A stretch of DNA of 11,377 bases from Methanosarcina sp. (GCA_003157235.1 PMJC01000380.1:6167-17543); one strand, 5' to 3'. Positions 1 to 7,272 are shown, counted from the stretch's first letter. A program made the numbers and translations. The notes: a model not told the origin generated them from the letters alone.

Positions 1-199
1 TCACTAACGTCGTTTTTCACCATAATCTTGTACAGGGATAAAAATAACTTCAGTTTGCTCATTATTAGACTTTCTTTTCCATTGGCTAACAAAATCATAT
101 GATCAATGTTATGTGGCTATCTTTTTAAGTTGTTTTAACGGCATAAGCGTATCTTTGGCTATATAATTTAATGATGTAAAAATAAATTAAATTTAAAAA

Positions 200-304
200 G
201 ACAATGACTATTTTGCTATAGCTTTCGTTGTAGCTTCATTAGCGGTTACAGCAGTAAACACAAGCCACAGCGATGATAAAAGTAGTGCTATTAACAGCAG
301 CTAG
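200..304 (+). pseudogene. possible relic of a secreted-protein signal peptide
   Basis: This frame encodes a hydrophobic segment (YFAIAFVVASLAVTAVN) followed by a polar, serine- and aspartate-rich stretch (TSHSDDKSS), then a stop. That order resembles a signal peptide and the first residues of an exported protein. A stop codon lies immediately upstream and there is no start codon in the frame, so it cannot be translated as it stands. No Shine-Dalgarno site is linked to it. It may equally be chance composition; I do not recognise a family. Confidence 0.22.
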
Positions 305-1176
305 AGGTCTTAGAGCCAATCCTGACGCTAGCTTCTATATTTTACCATATTATTTCATATATGTTTTTCAATTTAGTGTACTTCAACCATTTATTATTCA
401 ATTAATTATTTATTTATATTTATTTACCATCAAAAATACTGAATACATTCTTGTACATTATAAATATATATCTGAAGCAGTGAGCCCTTTCCTTAATTTG
501 TGAAAATCAGGCAATAGTTAGTTTCAAACTTGTAAATATAAAAGCAAACTGAACTGAAAATTAACTTATTTGTTTAATAATCAATTTGACGTTCTTTTTT
601 CTATACTTTTGAGTTCGTGATTTAGGAGTACTAGTGAATAAAATGGTAATGGAGAGTTTACGTTAAGAATATAATATATTTATTATGCAAAAAAATATGC
701 ATCAAAAAGAGTCAAGAAAAAGTTTTTATGTCCTTTGATTAAGGCTTGATATTAGGTAAGATGGAGCTAGTCCTAAAGAGAATGTATTTTATGAGTCTTG
801 ACTCCGATTTTTATATCTCATTTCCCGTGTTAGCAATATTTAATTTTTTGTGTATAAATGTACTTAAAAATAAATACGGTTTTTTAAAAATATTCTATGA
901 GAAAACATCAACAGTTGGTGAGCAAGACCCAAAATCATGACTTGGAAGCTAGAGTATCATAATCAGGATTTATTTTTAAAAGTATGATAGGAATAAGGAC
1001 GTCAAAAACAGTTATATAGTGACTCTAGACGATGAAATTAACAAACTGATGAAACTAATTTAGAGAAAAGTCAATGTTCAGTTAAAAGAAAAGAGCGACT
1101 TCACTGGATTTTGAAATTTTATCCATTTTTTACTATTTTGTATTTAGACCGATGAAAATGAATTAGAATCAGAAAA

Positions 1177-1498
1177 ATGAACACTTTCAAAAATGGATAT
1201 CTCAAAAAAGTAAGCTTCAGGAAAGGTACTTATCGACCGTCACGACATCTCAAATATACCATCCAGCGCGACCACAAATGTTGCATGAAAAAGTATGTAT
1301 AGGTATCAGTTCGTTTTTAAACTTAAGGTCGTGTGCTACACAGGTATCGTCAATCAGGGTACATGTGAATCAAAGTTCCTTTGCAACCCTAACGGTCATG
1401 TCTATACACATATGGCTCATTGCCTCAAAAATTACAAGGTTAGTTGCATGTTTTTCTTTCAGTTTGGAAAGGAGTTCTGTATGGAAAAAAACTGTTAG
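1177..1498 (+). pseudogene. possible decayed Cys/His-rich gene, unrecognised
   Basis: Two overlapping frames read like one interrupted protein. The first runs 1177-1302 (41 codons, starting MNTFKNGYLKK, ending with TAG) and is basic, with a CC pair near its end. The second, shifted by one base, runs 1295-1498 and carries seven cysteines and two histidines within about 67 residues, including CYTGIVNQGTC and HMAHC. Joined by a single-base correction near 1300 they would make a polypeptide of about 105 residues. There is no clear ribosome-binding site and I do not recognise the family. The cysteine spacing does not match a standard zinc ribbon. It could be a broken gene or chance. Confidence 0.25.
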
Positions 1499-2497
1499 GA
1501 AAATGTTTTTCAATGAAAGCTTCTTCTGGAAGAAGACTAATGCTTGAATGAAAATCTATTTCTTGAGTTTCGGATATAAAGAAAGTAGCATTTGGTCTAT
1601 TAGACAAATGTTTAATAACGAAAATAGGCGTGTTTAAAATACGGAATGTTTTAAGGAGTTCAGCTGCTTTTTTACTGCTTTTTTCATACTACTGAATGAA
1701 GTTTCAAACAGTAATATTTTTGACGGTTTATTTCAGTTGAATACACTGCAGCTTGCAGCGGAAATTTTAGAATTAAAAATAAGTAATATAAAAAAGATGA
1801 TCAAGTTAAAACAGGAGTTATAGCTAATATTCGAAAAGTTCAGGAAAGATTCAACACGGCAAATAAGTTTGATGAAAGAACGTTACCTGAATTTGAGCTC
1901 TGTTGAAATTCTCTGAAATAACAAATTTCCATAACTACTCAAGTAAGGTAGAGTGCATAATTTTCTGTAAAATCTGTCCTATATATACATATTTTTTAAT
2001 TGTTGCCCAATATCAGATATTTTTTCCCATTACTATGGACTGGTCCTATTGATATACACTTATTTCCAGTTATCCAGTCTTCATTTTCATCAATGAGTAT
2101 TGAGACTAACGGTCTCAACATTGATTCCTGGTTAGGATACGACTTGTTCACCCTATTTCTTCTTTTGAGTTAAGTGTATAAGCCAGATAATAGAGCAGGA
2201 CCTTACTGTTTAAAATTTGGAAATATTTTTCGATCTTTGCCTATGTTTTTGATAACTCGATCATTCCATAACTAATAGGAATCTACAAGTTTCTATCGAT
2301 TAAACAAGTAAATACAAAAAAGTATTTGAAACATATGAATAAAATCAATAAATCACTGATATCCATTTTATTACTATTATTAATGTAAGATATACATCAT
2401 TTATAAGCTTATGACGAAATTTAGGCTTTTCATCCAAATTTCCTATAATTCGAAAAGAATTTAAATAAAAATAACCAAATACTGGGATTGAGAGAAA

Positions 2498-2986
2498 ATG
2501 AAAACAAATAAGCAAAAAGTAATAGTCTCACTCATTGTAGTTATTATAATAGCGTTTATACCCTTAGGAACAGCAGCTCCTGCAGGGATATCAGAATCTG
2601 CAGTAGTAGAAGCCGCAAAAAGTTGGATTGGAGTTGAATCCATTCACGGAGGCAATGATAGATCGGGCATTGATTGTTCTCACTTAATATATCAAATATA
2701 CAAACAAATCGGAGCCAAAAGTATAGTCTTACAAACTGTGCCAAATATGAAAAATAATGCATATTATATTAACATAAGCTCTCCCATTCCTGGAGATGTG
2801 GTTTTTTGGGAAAAGGATGTCACTAAAAACGACAAAAAATATTGGCTTTCCGTTCATGTAGGAATATACATAGGAAACGGGCAATTTATACACACATCTT
2901 ATGACACAAAAAAAGTTGCCATAGATAATATCAATGGTCCGTATCACGATGGAATGCCATACTTTGCAAGATGGTCACATACTTAA
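2498..2986 (+). CDS. secreted NlpC/P60-family cysteine peptidase
   Basis: The 162-residue protein has a basic N-terminus, a hydrophobic segment at about residues 8-26 and an AA-PAG junction, so it is probably exported or membrane-anchored. The rest is a single NlpC/P60 domain. The nucleophile is Cys60 in GIDCSHLIYQIYKQIG, followed by PGDVVFW (98-104). The catalytic His120 is in SVHVGIYIGNGQFIH, and His132 is a good candidate for the third polar residue. Bacterial members cut peptide bonds in murein, such as gamma-D-Glu to diamino acid links. A methanogen of this kind has no murein, so the substrate is unknown: it may be bacterial wall fragments or a surface polymer. There is no extra wall-binding domain. 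The ATG is preceded by a weak purine run (GAGAGAAA). CCTATAATT near 2443-2451 is a possible TATA element. The gene stands alone in a gene-poor stretch, consistent with acquisition by transfer, which is inference. Confidence 0.85.
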   Translation: MKTNKQKVIVSLIVVIIIAFIPLGTAAPAGISESAVVEAAKSWIGVESIHGGNDRSGIDCSHLIYQIYKQIGAKSIVLQTVPNMKNNAYYINISSPIPGDVVFWEKDVTKNDKKYWLSVHVGIYIGNGQFIHTSYDTKKVAIDNINGPYHDGMPYFARWSHT

Positions 2987-3545
2987 GGAGATTCCTATTT
3001 ACTTTTTTCTTCGAAGGAATTTCATCCAAGTCTTTCCAGCGAATTTTTGTATTTGACATTATTTTTTCTTGTCTCGTTCGAAATTCATTTATTTCAAAGA
3101 TTCTTCCACTATCTTGTACTGAGGTATGGTATATGGGACGTTTTAAATGTCAAAAAACTAAGTAAGTATAACTTTTTTATTATATTATACATTATATTTT
3201 AATTGGTAAGCACCTTTCTATGAATTTGAATAAGATATTACTTGAGAAAAGTATCAAATTTTATTTTAAAACCTGATAGTAGAATAGTAGATACTCAAAC
3301 AAAAAATTACTTCTGTCAATAATCTCAAGTTACCGAGTTATTAAGAGATTAATATTAACAATATACACTATATAAAACATTGTTTTAAATACTAAGTATT
3401 TAGAAAGTGGTATTGATAAGCTGTTGCTGTGCTGTGACATTAATGTAGAAAAAAGGTAAACAACGTATTAAAATAGTTAATGATAAAATAATTTGTTTTT
3501 ACATTCTAAAATTAGTCTAGCTTGTATTTTAAATGTGATTGTATT
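2987..3545 (+). other. intergenic, no gene recognised
   Basis: The first 180 bases after the peptidase stop contain an open frame (2971-3165) that overlaps its end and has no motif, so I treat it as spurious. T-rich runs near 2999-3007 and 3061-3066 could help end transcription of the peptidase gene. The only distinct structure is the TATA-like and palindromic site at 3369-3387, listed separately. Confidence 0.5.
3369..3387 (+). promoter_or_regulatory. TATA-like box overlapping a perfect palindrome
   Basis: CTATATAAAA resembles an archaeal TATA element. It runs directly into TAAAACA-T-TGTTTTA (3373-3387), a perfect 7-bp inverted repeat around one base. This placement is what a repressor operator would look like. 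A start site about 26 bases downstream of the box would fall near 3400, about 150-220 bases before the small frames at 3546 and 3620, so the controlled gene is not certain. AT-rich palindromes also occur by chance. Confidence 0.3.
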
Positions 3546-3619
3546 ATGAAAAATTTGTATAATTGGATGAAGCTTGAATATCTGGCAGAACAAATTAACG
3601 AGTTAGAATAGGGGAAAAG

Positions 3620-3766
3620 ATGGTTAAAAAAAGGAATAAAAGCAATTTGGTGAATGCTAGAACAAAACTTATAATTCCATGCAAAAATGGAGGGGTCTGT
3701 ATAAAAAACCCTAAAAATACAGCAGATATAATTTGCAAAGGATGTGAAAGAGAAATAATATGGTAA
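3620..3766 (+). CDS. 48-residue protein with two cysteine knuckles
   Basis: This short frame starts at an ATG four bases after GGGG and encodes a very basic N-terminus (MVKKRNKSN). A compact cysteine region follows: IPCKNGGVC, then NPKNTADIICKGCEREI. The second pair (CKGC) is a normal zinc knuckle. The first is C-x5-C instead of the usual C-x2-C, as if the second cysteine of CKNC had been lost and replaced three residues on. It may still bind zinc or may be decaying. Just upstream, 3546-3611 encodes MKNLYNWMKLEYLAEQINELE and ends with TAG. In that frame, readthrough would add GKRWLKKGIKAIW before a TGA. The two frames may be halves of one broken coiled-coil plus zinc-ribbon gene. A minus-strand frame over the same place (3512-3832) shows no motif and is taken as a shadow. 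The function is unknown. Confidence 0.45.
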   Translation: MVKKRNKSNLVNARTKLIIPCKNGGVCIKNPKNTADIICKGCEREIIW

Positions 3767-4068
3767 AACATTGCTGTTATGGCGTGAGCTTCTTAGGTTT
3801 GTTTTAAATTCAGTGCAAAGACATTTCTTCAAAAATTATTGTTTCCTAACAACATGCACTTAGTAACACAAAAACATGATTTACGTAATACTCAAAAGAT
3901 ACTAAAATTGAGTTTTGATATAATATTTAAACTACATAAAGTTCCACCACAAATACGATCATTTAAAATTTTTTTTATGTGTACGCAAACTTAAGTATTA
4001 CAAATCTTACGATTAGATTTTTTTGCTTCTGTTAATAGGCTAGTAAAATGCAAAAAATGGTGAAAATT
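3767..4068. other. intergenic, AT-rich, no gene seen
   Basis: The stretch between the small cysteine-motif frame and the first 88-bp repeat has no supportable frame on either strand. It contains T runs near 3970-3976 and 4018-4024; the second belongs to the terminator-like hairpin listed separately. Confidence 0.5.
4002..4024 (+). terminator. weak hairpin followed by T-tract
   Basis: AAATCT and AGATTT form a 6-bp stem with a 7-base loop, and the right arm runs straight into further T residues. This would suit transcription ending on the plus strand, perhaps from the small cysteine-motif gene upstream. The stem is AT-rich and weak, and archaeal termination often needs only the T-tract. Confidence 0.3.
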
Positions 4069-4158
4069 CAGGAATTTCGATAAACCACCGATTTCAACAA
4101 ATTGTTTATATAGGCTTTATAAATAACCAGCCAAAAAATAGGGTTTATCGAAATCCTC
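4069..4158. repeat. MITE-like inverted-repeat element, copy 1
   Basis: The ends are inverted copies: ATTTCGATAAACC (4074-4086) matches GGTTTATCGAAAT (4142-4154) perfectly over 13 bases. The match continues as GGA outside the left arm and TCC outside the right, with one extra A on the left. Between them lies AT-rich DNA that can form a central hairpin (GTTTATA, 7-base loop, TATAAAT). Copy 3 (7185-7272) shares the ends, the GATTT(T)CAA segment and the central hairpin; copy 2 (4593-4680) shares the ends. No coding frame fits inside, so it would be non-autonomous. No target-site duplication is obvious. Confidence 0.7.
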
Positions 4159-4335
4159 TAGTTAACTAAATTTTGTGCACGCTCTTTTTTGAAAGATTAC
4201 TATCATTCTAGATCCTTGAGATTCTGCAGCTCTCTGATCTCGCAGGAGGGATATCCTATATGTATGGAATCTTAATCCTTGGCCATAACAATAGCAGTGA
4301 ATAACTGATGTCTTATAGTCATTGCTTATCTTTTT

Positions 4336-4550
4336 ATGGCTAACCTTAGAGAAGCTAATCTCTCTATGACTAACATTGAAAGAGCTAACATTAGAGAAAC
4401 TAATTTAAAACCAACCTATTTGACAAAAGCTAATCTTCATGGAGATAACCTTAAAAGAGATATCTTGTGGGGTCAAACCTTGATAGAGCTGATCTTAGAG
4501 AAACTAAATCACTAGAGCAGCAGTTTCTAGAATATCAGAATATCGTTTAG
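4336..4550 (+). pseudogene. frameshifted pentapeptide-repeat protein remnant
   Basis: From the ATG at 4336 the frame reads MANLREANLSMTNIERANI and continues through RETNL and KANLHGDNL. These are A(N/D)LxxA-type five-residue repeats, the right-handed beta-helix fold of pentapeptide-repeat proteins. The frame stops at 4513-4515, but the repeat pattern resumes two bases out of phase near 4476 as NLDRADLRETKSLEQQ and ends at a TAG at 4548-4550. A single indel around 4472 therefore broke the gene. Only about 10-12 repeats remain, so it is short and probably missing its N-terminal part. There is no good ribosome-binding site. The ORF-scale evidence is strong for the family; no function can be given. 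It lies between two copies of the 88-bp inverted-repeat element. Confidence 0.72.
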
Positions 4551-4592
4551 GAGCTAATGCAAACAACAATCTCTGGAGAAACCAGGATCATT

Positions 4593-4680
4593 GTGAATTT
4601 CGATAAACCTCTGAATTTCTCATGTGATTATAAATGATACACAAACGACACGTGAAAAGCATATGTTTACCAAAGTCCTC
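4593..4680. repeat. MITE-like inverted-repeat element, copy 2 (degenerate)
   Basis: The left end GAATTTCGATAAACCTCTGA matches the left ends of the other two copies. The right end GTTTACCAAAGTCCTC is a diverged version of GTTTATCGAAATCCTC (13 of 16 positions by eye). The element is 88 bases, the same length as copy 3. The interior has diverged more than in the other copies and no longer shows their central hairpin, although TGTG and ACACA arms flank a middle loop. It is followed by CTCTA, as is copy 1. Confidence 0.55.
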
Positions 4681-4949
4681 TATAGTTTTCACAATAAAAC
4701 TCAACACTTATTAAGTAAAGGAGAAGCATTGAATTTCACATTATTTCGTTCTGCTTTGTTGTTTCTATTATCTTTCTATACTGAATTATTTAATGCATAG
4801 TTTTTGTGCCAAAATATCTGAATTTACTTATTTCCACACGAAATAAAAACATCGTTGATCTATAACTCGTGGAGCTCATGTCACTTATTGGATTCATAGA
4901 GTATATCAAGCACATACCGAAAGTAGGATGATCTAAAAACGATATTTAA
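4681..4949. other. intergenic, no gene seen
   Basis: The stretch between the repeat and the wrbA promoter has no supportable frame. It is AT-rich with scattered stops on both strands. Confidence 0.5.
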
Positions 4950-4991
4950 TTATAAATAGAAGATATAGTATCAACTAGAAGATATAGTATC
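4950..4991 (+). promoter_or_regulatory. wrbA promoter with two tandem dyads
   Basis: TTATAAAT (4950-4957) is a good archaeal TATA element, which would place the start site near 4979 and give a leader of about 38 bases before wrbA. Directly after it come two perfect copies of the 16-mer TAGAAGATATAGTATC (4957-4972 and 4976-4991), 19 bases apart. Each contains GATA-TAG-TATC, a dyad with 4-bp arms. Their placement between the TATA box and the start region is where a repressor would block RNA polymerase. A 19-base period would put two bound dimers on roughly the same face within error. The role is inferred; a recent tandem duplication is the alternative. Confidence 0.5.
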
Positions 4992-5016
4992 TAAATTAAT
5001 TTTAAAGAGGGATTGG

Positions 5017-5646
5017 ATGATTAAGGTAAACGTGATATTTCACAGTATTTATGGCCACATTTACAGGATGGCAGAGGCTATAGCTGAAGGGGCAAGAGAA
5101 GTAGAAGGAGCAAAGGTAGAAATTTATCAGGTCCCTGAGACTCTGCCTAACGATGTTCTGGAGAAAATGAGAGCAATCGAAACAAAAAAGTTTTTTGCAC
5201 ATATACCTGTGCTGACAAGGGACAAGTATGAGGATGTACTGGCTGGAGCAGATGCATTAATATTTGGAACACCTACACGATACGGAATGATGACTGCTGA
5301 GATGCGCACAGTCCTTGATGGTTTCGGAGAGCTATGGAGTAGAGATGCTTTCGTAGGGAAGATAGGAAGCGTCTTCACTTCAAGTGGAACGCAGCATGGA
5401 GGCCAGGAATCCACAATACTCTCATTTCATGTTACATTGTTTCATCTTGGGATGGTTATTGTCGGGCTCCCTTATTTCGAAAAGCGGCAGAAAAGAATGG
5501 ACGAAATAACGGGTGGCAGCCCGTATGGAGTTTCAACAATTGTAGGAGGAGACGGAAGACGCCAGCCTTCTAAAAATAAACTTGCAATGGCACGGTATCA
5601 GGGCAGACACGTAGCCCAAATTGCAAAAAAACTCGCTGCAAAGTAA
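5017..5646 (+). CDS. wrbA: NAD(P)H:quinone oxidoreductase, WrbA type
   Basis: This 209-residue protein is a full-length WrbA flavoprotein, which binds FMN and transfers two electrons from NAD(P)H to quinones, avoiding semiquinone radicals. It is cytoplasmic and usually tetrameric. The signature pieces are present: the phosphate-binding loop HSIYGHIYRMAEAIAEGA (9-26), PTRYGMM (86-92) and SSGTQHGGQES (122-132), followed by the GGSPYGVSTIVGGDG segment (166-180). The length fits the family. The ATG follows GAGGG with a 5-base gap. The gene is monocistronic, with its own TATA box and tandem dyads upstream, and over 550 bases of non-coding DNA follow. Codon use looks ordinary and nothing is missing. 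In methanogens a membrane methanophenazine or soluble quinone-like compounds could be acceptors, but this is not shown. The family call is secure. Confidence 0.95.
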   Translation: MIKVNVIFHSIYGHIYRMAEAIAEGAREVEGAKVEIYQVPETLPNDVLEKMRAIETKKFFAHIPVLTRDKYEDVLAGADALIFGTPTRYGMMTAEMRTVLDGFGELWSRDAFVGKIGSVFTSSGTQHGGQESTILSFHVTLFHLGMVIVGLPYFEKRQKRMDEITGGSPYGVSTIVGGDGRRQPSKNKLAMARYQGRHVAQIAKKLAAK

Positions 5647-6250
5647 AAACCCATATTCAGCAGATGTACACAGATGTATAATTTATTTGCCTATTCGCCC
5701 AAGATTATTATTTGAAGTCAATATAAATTCTTAAGCTACTTATTATTGATATAATTGTTGGCGCTTTAATATACTTCTGCGGAAACTGGGCTAAATTGTA
5801 AGAGATTAATTGATTTATTCTGATCAATCTTGTATCAGGTCTCACTATAATCTTTATTTTTAGCAAATGATAATTCCATGCCATTTGTCATCGGTTAACG
5901 AATTTTATGCACAACTTCGAATACTAATTGTAGTGATTTTCCGACTCGTATATGAATTAGTATCCTTCACTATTATATCAATCTTTAACTCTATTCTTCC
6001 AGCTATGATAGTATTCTACTTCATGCTTCTCATGTGATCTAGTATTAAATCATACAGATACGATTCCTTGAAAATCGCTGTTTCATATTCCAGTACGATA
6101 GCTGTAAAATAATGCAAAAAGGACAAAGGTTTTTAAATTAAACCTGCTCATTCTCTTGAATTCTTGGAACATTTCGAGTAATTTCTACACTATCATCAGA
6201 ATACATATGTTAAAATATAATCTATGCATATTCTCGGTTGGAGATTCCTT
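5647..6250. other. intergenic, one membrane-like fragment
   Basis: There is no intact gene. Right after wrbA, CAGATGTA occurs twice 10 bases apart (about 5660-5678). Around 5730-5790 a plus-strand frame without a start codon reads ILKLLIIDIIVGALIYFCG and then stops soon after, like the last transmembrane helix of a lost protein; a stop also precedes it. AGGTTT and AAACCT form a 6-bp inverted repeat near 6129-6147. GTTAAAATATAATC (about 6210-6223) is a TATA-like candidate for the recombinase gene, although its distance to the start codon is short. Confidence 0.4.
6240..6244 (+). promoter_or_regulatory. ribosome-binding site choosing the recombinase start
   Basis: GGAGA lies six bases before the ATG at 6251. 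The in-frame ATG at 6224 has no such site and would place this Shine-Dalgarno sequence inside the coding region, so 6251 is preferred. Confidence 0.7.
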
Positions 6251-6859
6251 ATGGAAAAATACAAAATGTCAGGATACATAAAAGATCCAGAGGCACTACA
6301 TCTATACGTAAGGGATATTAGGATCTTGATACCGAAGGATTACGAAACCTTAAAAGCTACAATCCCGAAAGACTCCCATAAAGCAGTACTAGACATCCTT
6401 TTAATCACAGGTATGCGATATGCTGAGATGCTTAGGCTTTACGACCACAGAGAATGGTATAATGATAAGCGAAATATAATCCACCTACCTGAAGGAGCTC
6501 AGAGGAAACATAAAAGAAGACAGCTTGAAAGAACTATCCATCCACTACCTAGCATGTTTAACTACATTCTCAGAGATTTTTGGGAAGGGAAAAGACCGCC
6601 TCTAGAGCCTACATGGAATAAGAATGTCCAAAGATGGGCTATGAATGCAGGCATCAACCCATATGGGTTTTCAGCTAAAACTACAAGGAAAACTATAGAG
6701 TCATGGATGATAGCCGCCGGAGTTATTGAATCCACCGTGTGCTTGCGCCAGGGACACGATTCACTTACTTCAATGCGCCATTACCAGGGGCTCGCTTTTT
6801 CTGACGATGAGATAAGAGGTATCAAAAAGCAGTTAACAGCTTGGGGATTAATGAGATAA
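6251..6859 (+). CDS. tyrosine recombinase, catalytic domain only
   Basis: The 202-residue protein belongs to the phage-integrase/XerC-XerD family, which breaks and rejoins DNA through a tyrosine-DNA link. The active-site residues can be followed: Arg56 in ITGMRYAEMLRL, a basic beta-hairpin (HKRRQLERTIHPLP, 87-100) with the likely lysine, Arg146 in AKTTRKT, His169 in QGHD, and the nucleophile Tyr178 in MRHYQGL. The position of the first histidine in the usual HxxR is Lys143, a variation known in this family. The N-terminal DNA-clasping SAM-like domain of full integrases is missing: only about 45 residues precede Arg56. The start at 6251 rather than 6224 is set by GGAGA six bases upstream. It has no neighbouring phage genes, and no duplicated tRNA end was found. 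It may serve a small element or have become a resident resolvase or integron-like enzyme; the target is unknown. Confidence 0.88.
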   Translation: MEKYKMSGYIKDPEALHLYVRDIRILIPKDYETLKATIPKDSHKAVLDILLITGMRYAEMLRLYDHREWYNDKRNIIHLPEGAQRKHKRRQLERTIHPLPSMFNYILRDFWEGKRPPLEPTWNKNVQRWAMNAGINPYGFSAKTTRKTIESWMIAAGVIESTVCLRQGHDSLTSMRHYQGLAFSDDEIRGIKKQLTAWGLMR

Positions 6860-6910
6860 CAACTAAAAGCACAGAGTATGGTAAAATCTTGACCCAGCCA
6901 CCAAACTTAA

Positions 6911-7087
6911 AATTGTGAGAAAATTAAATTAAGATCAGGGACTAGAACCTCGAATTATAAAAGATGGCCACATTGTCAAAACTTCGATGTTTCCCACTCA
7001 CACAGAAGAGGATATTGGAATTATAACAAGTATAAATCAAATTTCACGCTGCCAAAGATAGAGATAAAAAGAGCGATCCGCAAATAG
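6911..7087 (+). pseudogene. possible zinc-ribbon protein relic
   Basis: A 58-codon frame without a start codon reads through YKRWPHCQNFDVSHSHRRGYW and on to KIEIKRAIRK before a TAG. The motif PHCQ-x-FDVSHSHRRG resembles the start of small zinc-ribbon proteins of the CPxCxSxxVxRSHRRG kind, with the first cysteine changed to tryptophan (WPHC). There is no matching second knuckle. A stop precedes the frame and there is no start codon. The resemblance is from memory of motif shape and is moderate at best. It lies just after the recombinase stop, between it and the third 88-bp repeat. Confidence 0.3.
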
Positions 7088-7184
7088 TCGATTGCCCAAA
7101 GGGTTGATTAAGTACATTAAATGTCCGACAGATTAACAGATTTAAGTCATCCAGGGCTTATAATAAAGCCAAGAAAATATTTAA

Positions 7185-7272
7185 GAGGATCTCGATAAAA
7201 CTCTGATTTTCAAAAGTAATTTATATTCCATTTATAATAATACTACAAAATATGGGATTTATCGAAATACTC
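7185..7272. repeat. MITE-like inverted-repeat element, copy 3
   Basis: The left end GAGGATCTCGATAAAA and right end GGGATTTATCGAAATACTC are imperfect inverted repeats of each other and match the ends of copies 1 and 2. Inside, GATTTTCAA matches GATTTCAA of copy 1, and ATTTATA-7 bases-TATAATA repeats the central hairpin of copy 1 with changed loop sequence. The length is 88 bases. It lies in the gap between the convergent recombinase and fprA genes. Confidence 0.65.

Larger units (their letters stand above)
1..2497. other. coding-poor stretch with gene fragments
   Basis: No open frame here looks like an intact gene. What can be seen are short coding-like pieces interrupted by stops. Two are listed separately (200-304 and 1177-1498). 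A 17-codon frame at 2335-2388 encodes a basic start followed by a leucine run, like the first half of a signal peptide, then stops; the same frame continues with three more stops. On the minus strand at the left edge (about 15-98) there is a short coding-like tail. A 7-bp hairpin (TTGAGAC, 5-base loop, GTCTCAA) lies at 2100-2118 but has no T-tract. The likely reading is old, decaying accessory DNA; no RNA gene was recognised. Confidence 0.6.

Noticed and set aside
273..503. 76-codon plus-strand frame near the left end
   Set aside because: It is dominated by Ile, Tyr and Phe from AT-rich DNA, lacks a ribosome-binding site and shows no family motif.
746..940. 64-codon plus-strand frame
   Set aside because: It has no Shine-Dalgarno site or motif, and its composition is what AT-rich non-coding DNA would give.
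965..1108. Frame with an internal TAG as a pyrrolysine gene
   Set aside because: It has no start codon or ribosome-binding site and ends soon after at TGA, so chance or decay explains it better.
1865..1920. Possible C/D box guide RNA (TGATGA followed by two CTGA)
   Set aside because: The first box lacks the purine before TGATGA, and the inner C' box and spacing do not fit.
3512..3832. 106-codon minus-strand frame opposite the small cysteine-motif gene
   Set aside because: It has no motif, no ribosome-binding site and an aromatic-rich, random-looking composition, while the plus strand shows recognisable cysteine knuckles.
4950..4991. CRISPR-like repeat
   Set aside because: Only two copies, with a 3-base spacer, and no cas genes.
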